A stretch of 64,000 nt of DNA, taken from Sphingomonas ginsengisoli An et al. 2013 (GTDB lineage Bacteria; Pseudomonadota; Alphaproteobacteria; Sphingomonadales; Sphingomonadaceae). Under the pieces are notes generated by a model that saw only the letters and a program-made list of their open reading frames with translations, was not told the DNA's origin and made no database searches. Positions 39,028 through 46,714 of the stretch are shown piece by piece. The stretch is taken from the NCBI RefSeq assembly GCF_009363895.1, contig NZ_CP045434.1:2374501-2438500 (forward strand), in the 5' to 3' direction. A program made the position numbers and the translations under genes. The first letter of the stretch is position 1, and each line of letters opens with the position of its first letter.

Positions 39028-40848
39028 GTGACCGCGCTTTCCCATATCCGCAACTTTTCGATCATCGCCCATATCGACCACGGCAAGTCGACGCTCGCCG
39101 ACCGGCTGATCCTGCGCACCGGGGGGATGACCGAGCGCGAGATGACGCACGGCCAGGTGCTCGACAATATGGAGATCGAGCAGGAGCGCGGGATCACCAT
39201 CAAGGCCCAGACCGTGCGGCTGAACTACACGGCGAACGACGGGGAGACCTACGAGCTCAACCTGATGGATACGCCGGGGCACGTCGACTTCGCTTATGAG
39301 GTCAGCCGCAGCCTCGCCGCGTGCGAGGGCGCGCTGCTGGTGGTCGACGCCGCGCAGGGGGTCGAGGCGCAGACGCTCGCCAACGTCTACCAGTCGATCG
39401 AGCACGACCACGAGATCGTGCCCGTCATCAACAAGATCGACCTCCCCGCCGCCGAGCCCGAGAAGGTCAAGGCCGAGATCGAGGAAGTGATCGGCCTCGA
39501 CGCGTCGAACGCCGTCCTCGCCAGCGCCAAGGCCGGGATCGGGATCGACGAGGTGCTGGAGGCGATCGTCACCCGCATCCCGCCGCCCAAGGGCGACGCC
39601 AGCGCGCCGCTGAAGGCGATGCTGGTCGACTCATGGTACGACCCCTACCTCGGCGTGGTGATCCTGGTGCGGGTGATCGACGGCACGCTCCGCAAGGGCG
39701 CGCAGGTCAAGTTCATGGCCGCGGGGACGACCCACCTGATCGACCGCGTCGGCTGCTTCCGCCCCAAGATCGAGCAACTGGACGAGCTCGCGACGGGCGA
39801 GATCGGCTTCATCACCGCGCAGATCAAGGAAGTCGCCCAGACCCGCGTCGGCGACACCATCACCGACGCCAAGCGCCCCGCCGCCGAACCGCTCCCCGGC
39901 TTCAAGGAAGTCCAGCCGGTGGTGTTCTGCGGACTGTTCCCGACCGACGCCGCCGACTTCGACAAATTGCGCGAAAGCCTTGGCAAGCTGCGCCTCAACG
40001 ACGCCAGCTTCTCGTTCGAGACCGAGAGCAGCGCGGCGCTCGGCTTCGGCTTCCGCTGCGGCTTCCTCGGACTCCTCCACCTCGAGATCATTCAGGAGCG
40101 GCTGACCCGCGAGTACGACCTCGACCTCATCACCACCGCGCCGAGCGTCGTCTACACGATGCACCTCAGCCACTCGAAGAATGAGGCGGCGCAGACGATT
40201 GAGCTCCACAACCCGGCCGACATGCCCGACCCCAACCGGATCGAGAGCATCGAGGAGCCGTGGATCGAGGCGACCATCTATGTTCCGGATGAATATCTGG
40301 GGCCCATCCTCAAGCTCTGCCAGGACCGCCGCGGCATCCAGAAGAATTTGACCTACGTCGGCGGGCGCGCGCAGCTCACTTACGAACTGCCGCTCAACGA
40401 AGTGGTGTTCGATTTCTACGACCGGCTGAAGAGCATGTCGAAGGGCTATGCGAGCTTCGACTATCACCAGATCGGCACGCGCGAGGGCGACCTCGTCAAG
40501 ATGAGCATCCTCGTCAACGAGGAGCCGGTCGACGCGCTCAGCATGATCGTCCACCGCGGCACCGCCGAGGCCCGCGGCCGCGGGATGGTCGAGCGGTTGA
40601 AGGAGCTGATCCCCAGGCACCTGTTCAAGATCCCGATCCAGGCGGCGATCGGCGGCAAGGTCATTGCGCGAGAGACGATCAGCGCGATGCGCAAGGACGT
40701 GACCGCCAAATGCTACGGCGGCGACGCCACCCGCAAGCGGAAGCTGCTGGAGAAGCAGAAGAAGGGGAAGGCCAAGATGCGGGAATATGGCTCGGTGAGC
40801 ATTCCGCAGGAGGCGTTCATTGCGGCGCTCAGGATGGGGGAAGAATAA
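39028..40848 (+). CDS. lepA: elongation factor 4 (LepA)
   Basis: A ribosome-bound GTPase implicated in ribosome assembly or back-translocation. 606 residues from GTG 39028 with G1 [10 protein letters not shown]3 DTPGHVDF and G4 NKID, the EF-G-like domains and the LepA-specific C-terminal domain ending [19 protein letters not shown]. Normal in length and content. Last core gene before the foreign-looking island. Confidence 0.97.
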   Translation: MTALSHIRNFSIIAHIDHGKSTLADRLILRTGGMTEREMTHGQVLDNMEIEQERGITIKAQTVRLNYTANDGETYELNLMDTPGHVDFAYEVSRSLAACEGALLVVDAAQGVEAQTLANVYQSIEHDHEIVPVINKIDLPAAEPEKVKAEIEEVIGLDASNAVLASAKAGIGIDEVLEAIVTRIPPPKGDASAPLKAMLVDSWYDPYLGVVILVRVIDGTLRKGAQVKFMAAGTTHLIDRVGCFRPKIEQLDELATGEIGFITAQIKEVAQTRVGDTITDAKRPAAEPLPGFKEVQPVVFCGLFPTDAADFDKLRESLGKLRLNDASFSFETESSAALGFGFRCGFLGLLHLEIIQERLTREYDLDLITTAPSVVYTMHLSHSKNEAAQTIELHNPADMPDPNRIESIEEPWIEATIYVPDEYLGPILKLCQDRRGIQKNLTYVGGRAQLTYELPLNEVVFDFYDRLKSMSKGYASFDYHQIGTREGDLVKMSILVNEEPVDALSMIVHRGTAEARGRGMVERLKELIPRHLFKIPIQAAIGGKVIARETISAMRKDVTAKCYGGDATRKRKLLEKQKKGKAKMREYGSVSIPQEAFIAALRMGEE

Positions 40849-40960
40849 GCGCCTGAGCGTAGCGACGCCGGCGCGCAGCGCCGCCGGAGCAACGCGAAGA
40901 GAGCGCGCATTCCGGCCGGCGTGCGCGCGGGCCGCACCGGGGCGAGGACGACACGACCGA

Positions 40961-40983
40961 CGTCACGGATTTACTCCGTGACG
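40961..40983. terminator. perfect hairpin between lepA and the ATPase island
   Basis: CGTCACGGA pairs with TCCGTGACG (9 bp) around TTTAC. No T-run follows, so it is either a factor-independent stop of low strength or an operator-like palindrome. The surrounding 230 bases (40849-41079) hold GC-rich imperfect repeats and no gene. Confidence 0.4.
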
Positions 40984-41079
40984 ACTCCGCTCTTGGTCTG
41001 CGCGCGCCTAAGGCCCCAGCGATTGCTTTCAGCATACCTCGCGTGAACAGCCGCCCCGAGCGGAGCGACTGAACCGAGC

Positions 41080-43011
41080 TTAGGCGGCTATACGCCCAAG
41101 GCGCTGTCCTAGGATCCGTTTTATGCTCATATCGATATGGTAGCGGGGCAGAACTGAAGCGGTGAGAGCAGTCTCGCTCCACAACTCCGGCAACTCTTGC
41201 ATGCTCCACTTTCCACCTTGCTTGAGTGCCAGGGCGCTCATGACTGTCTCGATAAGCTGCTGCTCGAACCACTCGCGAGCTACATCTTGAATAGTCGACC
41301 TGCATCCTGGAACATTGGCGTAGCGTTCGGCCCAGCGATCTACCATATCAGTGAAGGCGCGGAAGTCTCCGTTGATTAGCAGCAGGTTCTGCTCAACAAG
41401 ATAGCGTGCGGCTCTATCTTCTAAGTCTCCGGCATTCCGGGTCTTGTCTTCGAGCGAGATCCATTTTGCCTGCGGTTCGGTCGGCAAGTTGATCAAATCG
41501 GCAGGAGTGCCAACTTCCTCCGCAAATAACGCGTAGATGTCCCCACGAATGCCGCCCCTGCCTCCACTTGTTGAGGAGGTCTCGCGCTTCTTCTTTTCGT
41601 CGCCCTCGATCTCACCTCCGGTGTTTTCTCCAGGGGTAACGTTGAATTGTCCACCTACGCGAGGCCGATAACGACCGAACCGGAACAACTCACGCACTGT
41701 CCGAAGCCGCTCTCGAATGGCTTTACGGTGATCAGTCTGGATTGACCCAGACCCGATTTCATCCTGATATTCCCGAAGGCGCTCGGGCATGAGTTCACGA
41801 AATTCAGCAGCATAGCTCGACCAATCCAACGGCTCGCTTCCAATGAGAAGTTGGGTTCGTGCGGTGTTCGCAGTTACCATGCTTGTGGGGTCGTTATCGG
41901 GTTCGACGTAAAGAACGACCCGATCGCCGCCAAAAACTATTCCGAACGCCTGAAGACGAGCATAGCCTGCTGAACTCGAGGCAATCTCATAGAGTTCATT
42001 CTGGAATAACGCACCTACGTGGCCGCCGGGGATGTAGTGTCCGCTGTTGGTGTCGACGTCCGACTTGATGATCCACCAGTGGAGAGTAGCCTTATTGCTG
42101 GGCAAGCGAACCTGCCCATGATCCGCGGCGTTCTCGGCAAGCCACGGCCCTTGTCCGGTCGCTTTCCTCAAGAAGTTATGCCGGGTACCGCGGGGAAGGT
42201 CCCAGCCTTCTCGCACCGATACGTTGACCCCCTCAGGGAAGGAAAAAAAACGCGAGTTCAGATACCGAAGTATCCACTTGCGCGGCATCTTGGCACCCGG
42301 AGGAGCCAACATCGTACTCTCATCGATTGAGGATCCGAGCAGAACGACCATCGTACCGTGATCATTGATTGGCTCAGGCTTCAGATCATTCTGTATGTGC
42401 TGCCAGAACTCGCCGTTACTGAAGCGCAGTAATCCGTAATCACCCGTGCTTGGATCTTTATGGAGATGGATCATGGACCCAACTCCGCCCTTCCAGCTCA
42501 GATATACCAAGCCTTCCGGGTTCAGCGGCGCGGCAGAGATTTTCGCTCCCACGCCGAAATTGCCGGTGGCGGACTGCTCGTGGATAGACGAAGACAACTT
42601 GTTGATGAATTCCACCATCTCGTCGCCGGACATTCCGAGTCCCGTATCGATGATGCAGAGCTTTTGAGCAGAGTCGGGCCCAAGGAGATCGAAGCGGTTC
42701 CAGTCCACATCCCAGCGGATTTCTCCCACCGGCGGATCACATCGTTCGACCGCCTCCACGGCGTTTTTCGTAAGCTCACGAACGAATTGGAGAGGCGAGC
42801 AGTCTCTGTTTAGGCGGTCCACCAAGAACCCCATCTTGGCGACTGTCATTGGAAGAATGTCGGGCGCACGCCGACCTGGCTCGAAAGCAGCCATCTTAAA
42901 GTACCTTTCAATGCCCCTGCGGAGTTGTTCGGCAGGAGCCATCGTAAGTTGCCATCCCGCAGGGCAGTGAGTCTGCGCGGCTTCGTGACTGTGAGAGCTT
43001 ACGACTGCCAT
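41080..43011 (-). CDS. GHKL (HSP90/MutL-type) ATPase of unknown function
   Basis: About 643 residues if ATG 43011 is the start; ATG 43155 (691) and 42942 (620) are alternatives, none with a clear ribosome site. The N-terminal 300 residues form an intact Bergerat fold: N-box FVRELTKNAVEAVE, Mg/adenine motif IIDTGLGMSGDEM and lid motif GNFGVGAKISAA. A transducer-like region follows (to about residue 450), then a charged linker (GGEIEGDEKKKRETSSTSGG) and a C-terminal helical domain (LVEQNLLLINGDFRAF). No histidine-kinase H-box and no nuclease motif of MutL. Composition is clearly less GC-rich than lepA. Divergent from an HNH nuclease. Resembles GHKL ATPases found in restriction/defence contexts; function inferred only. 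Confidence 0.8.
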   Translation of the reverse strand: MAVVSSHSHEAAQTHCPAGWQLTMAPAEQLRRGIERYFKMAAFEPGRRAPDILPMTVAKMGFLVDRLNRDCSPLQFVRELTKNAVEAVERCDPPVGEIRWDVDWNRFDLLGPDSAQKLCIIDTGLGMSGDEMVEFINKLSSSIHEQSATGNFGVGAKISAAPLNPEGLVYLSWKGGVGSMIHLHKDPSTGDYGLLRFSNGEFWQHIQNDLKPEPINDHGTMVVLLGSSIDESTMLAPPGAKMPRKWILRYLNSRFFSFPEGVNVSVREGWDLPRGTRHNFLRKATGQGPWLAENAADHGQVRLPSNKATLHWWIIKSDVDTNSGHYIPGGHVGALFQNELYEIASSSAGYARLQAFGIVFGGDRVVLYVEPDNDPTSMVTANTARTQLLIGSEPLDWSSYAAEFRELMPERLREYQDEIGSGSIQTDHRKAIRERLRTVRELFRFGRYRPRVGGQFNVTPGENTGGEIEGDEKKKRETSSTSGGRGGIRGDIYALFAEEVGTPADLINLPTEPQAKWISLEDKTRNAGDLEDRAARYLVEQNLLLINGDFRAFTDMVDRWAERYANVPGCRSTIQDVAREWFEQQLIETVMSALALKQGGKWSMQELPELWSETALTASVLPRYHIDMSIKRILGQRLGRIAA

Positions 43012-43196
43012 CGTTCGCGGGTCAATGGAGTAAGCCGTGTCAGTAAGGTCAGGCCGATGCTCGCTGCGAAGGAATTTCAGCGAGAACCAAATCGAGGCCG
43101 AACCGACATTCTTGTAGCAGCATCGTTCAACAGCGGTGAGCGAACGCTTCTTCATTCGGCATCGACGTCAGCCCTTTGCCCAAATAGCATAGCCCC

Positions 43197-44099
43197 ATGA
43201 GCAAAGGCGTGTTCCTCTTTCGCGAAGACTCTCGCTACGAAGATCGACCGTGGGAGGTTTACCAGTTCCCCGAGCCTTACCTTTCACGTGCGAGCCAAAT
43301 GGTCGGCGATTGGGTCCTTTTCATGGAGCCGGTTAAAGCCGGGCGAAAAGGCTATCACGCGGTCGGCAAGGTTGAGCGGATCGTGCCTGACCCCAGCGCC
43401 TCCGCCATGTATCTCGCAATGATTGAGCCGGGGTCATACCTGCCGTTCGATCATGACGTGCCGTTTCAATCCGGCGGTGCTTATCCGGAACGCAGCGTGC
43501 TGAACGAGGCAGGTCGGGTTTCAGGTCGTGCGCAATCCGCCGTTCGCCCGATCCCTGACTCTGATTTCAATCGGATCATCTCAATCGGCTTGGCGACACA
43601 TGACGAGCTGTTGCCGCGGACCGATGCTACGCTGTCGGTCAACGGCGTCGCAGAAGAACAAGCGCCCTTCGTCTTCGAGCAAGACCGGACGCAGATGCTG
43701 ACGCTGCGCACGGTGCGGGACCGTGTGTTCCGGTCAAAGGTGATCAGAGCTTACGACCGGCGCTGCGCCTTTACCGGTTTTCAGTTCATCAACGGCGGGG
43801 GCCGTGCTGAGGTTGAAGCTGCGCACATCAAGTCAGTCGAAGCCAAGGGGCCTGACGTGGTGCAGAACGGACTTGCGCTGTCGGGCACGGTGCACTGGAT
43901 GTTTGACCGTGGTTTGCTCAGCTTGGCCGACGACCGGTCAGTGCTCCTCTCAAACCAGATCAATGATGTCGACGGCGTGCGAAAGATCCTGCTGCCCGAT
44001 GGACGCGCGCGCTTCCCGGAGCAGCGACGGGAATGGCCCGATCCGGCTTTTATCAAGTGGCATCGCGAGCAGTGCTTTAAGGGCACCGCCATCGGGTAG
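43197..44099 (+). CDS. HNH endonuclease with N-terminal reader-like domain (HNH_2 family)
   Basis: 300 residues. The N-terminal part (1-90; PWEVYQFPEPYLSRASQMVG, then WVLFMEPV and YHAVGKVERI) looks like a PUA/EVE-type reader domain as found fused to McrA-like nucleases. The C-terminal HNH_2 domain (170-250) has CAFTGF, His210 in EAAHI, Asn224 in VQNGLAL and His233 in VHWMFDRGLLSL, a complete catalytic set. It starts at ATG 43197 with no evident ribosome site, so it may be leaderless or poorly expressed. Divergent from the GHKL ATPase, and composition again differs from the core genome. A DNA-degrading defence role is inferred. Confidence 0.85.
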   Translation: MSKGVFLFREDSRYEDRPWEVYQFPEPYLSRASQMVGDWVLFMEPVKAGRKGYHAVGKVERIVPDPSASAMYLAMIEPGSYLPFDHDVPFQSGGAYPERSVLNEAGRVSGRAQSAVRPIPDSDFNRIISIGLATHDELLPRTDATLSVNGVAEEQAPFVFEQDRTQMLTLRTVRDRVFRSKVIRAYDRRCAFTGFQFINGGGRAEVEAAHIKSVEAKGPDVVQNGLALSGTVHWMFDRGLLSLADDRSVLLSNQINDVDGVRKILLPDGRARFPEQRREWPDPAFIKWHREQCFKGTAIG

Positions 44100-44131
44100 T
44101 AGCTGGACCCCGCCCTCCAACGTCGCTCAGG

Positions 44132-44152
44132 ACCCCGGATCAAGTCCGGGGT
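44132..44152. repeat. palindromic repeat ACCCCGGA-TCAAG-TCCGGGGT
   Basis: Perfect 8-bp arms around TCAAG. I associate this intergenic hairpin type with alphaproteobacterial chromosomes. It lies after the HNH gene and its loop supplies the TGA stop (TCA 44140-44142) of the minus-strand gene. It may also serve as the convergent terminator. Confidence 0.85.
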
Positions 44153-45144
44153 GACGGTTCCTCCCTTTCCCGCTCCAGCGCGGCCTCGATCTCCGCCGGC
44201 ACCGCCATCCCCGCCTCCCTCGCAATCTCGACGAGGGCGGCGCGGTGGGCGGCTTCGCGGGCGGCGGTGACCTGGGCGACCGCTTCGTCGATGGCCGCGA
44301 CCTCCTTCAGCCCAGCCTCGTCGAGCATGGTCCAGTCGGCTTCGTGCTCGGGCTGGAAGTAGGCGCCGGTCGCGGCTTCCTCGACGCCGGATTCGAGCAG
44401 GTGGGCGCCGTCGGCCTCGCTGACGAAGGGGACGTCGGGGTCGGCGGCGGGGTGCTGGCCAAGCGCGCGCTTGGCGGCGGCGGCGTCGGCGAGGAGGGCC
44501 TCGAGGGACTCGATCTGCGCGAGGCTGAGCTCGACCGGGTCGAAGCCGCGGATGAGGGCGGCCTGGTCGTCGGCCTGCTCAGCCTCGGTCGGGAGGGGGG
44601 TGGTGAGGGAGAGGGGGACGGGGCTCAGAACCCCCTCCATCAGCTGCGCTGGTCCCCCTCCCCCGGTGGGGGAGGATGATGGGGCGCCGGTCAGCCTGGG
44701 CGCGGCGGGGTCGAAGTAGCTTTGGGCGTAGCGGCGGCCGTCGCGGCTGCGCGCGTTCATGCGGAGGCAGAACATCAGCAGGCGGTCGTTCATCTTGCGC
44801 CGGTAGCCGACGAGCTTGCCGAAGCTCATCACGGGGACGAGGTCGCCCTCGATCGCGCGCTCGAAGGCGAGGTCCTTGAGGCGCTGAACGCCGAAATCGA
44901 GCGCGGCTTCCCACGCGCGACGGAAGCTTTCGGCGCCGGCCTGGCGGCGGAGGTAGTAGGCGCCCTCGGGCGTCATGTTGACGAGGTTGGCGGCGCGGCG
45001 GACCGAGCCGGTGTCGGCCAAGGCGGCGATGAAACCGCGCTGGCGCTCGGGGGTCCAGCCGTCGTGGCGATACTTGCGCTGAACCGGCTGGAAATCGGGC
45101 AGGGGCTCACCGCCGTTGGGCGCGTGGGGGCGGCGGTCGATCAT
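44140..45144 (-). CDS. HTH-like protein of unknown function with repeat-derived insert
   Basis: 334 residues. The N-terminus HDGWTPERQRGFIAALADTG, then SVRRAANLVNMTPEGAYYLR, resembles the helix-turn-helix of small-terminase or other phage-like DNA-binding proteins and continues with RAWEAALDFGVQRLKDLAFE. I recall similar stand-alone proteins in sphingomonads but no function. Residues about 150-180 (PSSSPTGGGGP, then SLTTPLPTEAEQ) are translated from a palindromic repeat, and the stop codon lies in another. The C-terminal third is Ala/Glu-rich and helical. The ATG overlaps the stop of the small upstream gene (ATGA). Confidence 0.65.
   Translation of the reverse strand: MIDRRPHAPNGGEPLPDFQPVQRKYRHDGWTPERQRGFIAALADTGSVRRAANLVNMTPEGAYYLRRQAGAESFRRAWEAALDFGVQRLKDLAFERAIEGDLVPVMSFGKLVGYRRKMNDRLLMFCLRMNARSRDGRRYAQSYFDPAAPRLTGAPSSSPTGGGGPAQLMEGVLSPVPLSLTTPLPTEAEQADDQAALIRGFDPVELSLAQIESLEALLADAAAAKRALGQHPAADPDVPFVSEADGAHLLESGVEEAATGAYFQPEHEADWTMLDEAGLKEVAAIDEAVAQVTAAREAAHRAALVEIAREAGMAVPAEIEAALEREREEPSPRT
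44657..44675. repeat. palindromic repeat inside a coding sequence
   Basis: CCTCCCCC-GGT-GGGGGAGG, a perfect 8-bp hairpin, flanked by CCCCCTCCATC and CACCCCCTCCC-like C-tracts (about 44585-44690). It is in frame and adds a Gly/Pro/Ser/Thr-rich stretch to the HTH-like protein, the way palindromic elements invade reading frames in some alphaproteobacteria. Confidence 0.65.
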
Positions 45145-45314
45145 CGGCGACCCCGGCCCGGCGCGGGGGTGAGGTGTGGGTTGAGGCAGCGATAGGCGAT
45201 GGGCAGGGGCTCGGGCGCGAGGGTCGAATGGCTCGGTGGGCCGGGGGCGAGGAGAGCGCGGGCGTAGGCGCTGTCGAGGGTGAATTGGCGCGGCGGGGGC
45301 GGGCGATCGGGCAT
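45141..45314 (-). CDS. 57-residue Pro-rich protein
   Basis: Read directly: MPDRPPPPRQFTLDSAYARA, then a Pro/Leu-rich middle and IAYRCLNPHLTPAPGRGRR. AAGGGA lies seven bases before the ATG, and the TGA overlaps the next ATG by 4 bases, so it is very likely translated and coupled to the HTH-like gene. Function unknown. Confidence 0.65.
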   Translation of the reverse strand: MPDRPPPPRQFTLDSAYARALLAPGPPSHSTLAPEPLPIAYRCLNPHLTPAPGRGRR

Positions 45315-45444
45315 GGCTTAGTCCCTTGCGGTTGGTTTGGCGGACGAGGGCTTAACCGATCTGGTTGTGTGTAGGACAGGGGCGGGCCGCGAGCATTGCG
45401 CCGCGCTCCGCGCTGTGCTGCTGTCGGCGGGGGAGGACAGCGGG

Positions 45445-46704
45445 ATGGACGAGCGGCGCGGGCGGCAGGCGGGGGTGTGGCTGACGCTGTTGCTCGGCGC
45501 GCTGGTGCTGCTCAACTATGTCGACCGGGGGGCGCTGGGGATTGCGGCGCCCAAGCTCAAGCATGAGCTCGACCTGACGCCTTACGCTTTCGGGCTGGCG
45601 GTGTCGGCGTTCGCCTGGATCTATGCTCCGGCGCAGTTCGCGGTTGGCTGGCTGGCCGACCGGTTCTGCGTCTACCGGCTGATTGCCGCGGGGCTGGCGC
45701 TGTGGGCGCTGGCGACGCTGCTGACGGGCTTCGTCAGCGGACTGGCGATGCTGGTGGCGTTGCGGGTGATCCTCGGGGTCGGCGAGGGGGTGGCGTTTCC
45801 GGCGGCGAGCAAGATCATCGCCCGCCACGTCGCGCCCGAGCATCGCGGGATCGCCAACGGGACGGTGGCGGCGGCGCTGGCGTGGGGGCCGGCGCTGGGG
45901 ACCTTCGCCGGCGGGCTGCTGCTGGCGAGCGTCGGCTGGCGCGCGATCTTCTGGGTGTTCGGGGGCGTGACCCTGCTGTGGCTGGTGCCGTGGCTGATCG
46001 CCTCGCGCCCGCACTGGAGCGACCGCGCGAGCCGGGCCGGCGACAGCGTGCCGGTGCGCACGGTGATGCGCGAGCCGACCCCGTGGCTGCTCGGAATCGG
46101 CCACTTCTGCAACACCTACGGCTTCTTCTTTTTGCTCGCCTGGCTGCCGCTCTACCTGGTCGAGGCGCGCGGGCTGTCGATCGGCACGATGACCGGCATG
46201 GCGACCGCGGTCTACCTGGTGCAGGGGGCGGGCGCGCTGCTGTGGGGGTGGGGCTCGGACGCGCTGGTCCGCCGCGGCTGGCCCGAGGGTCGGCTGCGCA
46301 AAGGGCTGCTCAGTTTCTACCAGCTGAGCCTGGCGGCGGCGATCGTCGGCGCGGCGCTGGCGACTTCGACCGCGACGCTGTTCGGCTGGCTGCTGCTGGC
46401 GGGCGCGGTGGGCGGGATCGGCGGCGCCAACAGCTATGCGCTGGCCCAAATCTACGCCGGGCCGCGCGCGGCGGGGAGCTGGGTCGGGATCCTGAACGGG
46501 GTCGGCAATTGCTCGGGGATCGTCGGGCCGATCCTGACCGGCTGGCTGGTCGGGCGCCACGGCGGCGACTTCCACGTTGCCTTCTACGCGTCGGCGGGGA
46601 TCGTCGGCTTCGGCGCCTTGTGGTGGTGGCTGGCGCTGCCGCCGGTCGAACCGGTGGCGGCGGCCGTCGAGCCAGGAATTCCCTCCGCCGCGGCGGTGGA
46701 GTAA
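45445..46704 (+). CDS. MFS transporter (ACS/hexuronate-like)
   Basis: 419 residues with 12 hydrophobic helices. The loop 2-3 motif GWLADRFCVYRL, the NYVDRGALGIAAP pattern in helix 1 and RVILGVGEGVAFPAAS in helix 4 are typical of the anion:cation symporter branch, which carries sugar acids and other organic anions. ATG 45445 has GGGGAGG at a normal distance. The C-terminal tail is short and Ala/Val-rich. The next gene starts 10 bases on. Substrate unknown. Confidence 0.85.
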   Translation: MDERRGRQAGVWLTLLLGALVLLNYVDRGALGIAAPKLKHELDLTPYAFGLAVSAFAWIYAPAQFAVGWLADRFCVYRLIAAGLALWALATLLTGFVSGLAMLVALRVILGVGEGVAFPAASKIIARHVAPEHRGIANGTVAAALAWGPALGTFAGGLLLASVGWRAIFWVFGGVTLLWLVPWLIASRPHWSDRASRAGDSVPVRTVMREPTPWLLGIGHFCNTYGFFFLLAWLPLYLVEARGLSIGTMTGMATAVYLVQGAGALLWGWGSDALVRRGWPEGRLRKGLLSFYQLSLAAAIVGAALATSTATLFGWLLLAGAVGGIGGANSYALAQIYAGPRAAGSWVGILNGVGNCSGIVGPILTGWLVGRHGGDFHVAFYASAGIVGFGALWWWLALPPVEPVAAAVEPGIPSAAAVE

Positions 46705-46714
46705 TCGGGGGCGC

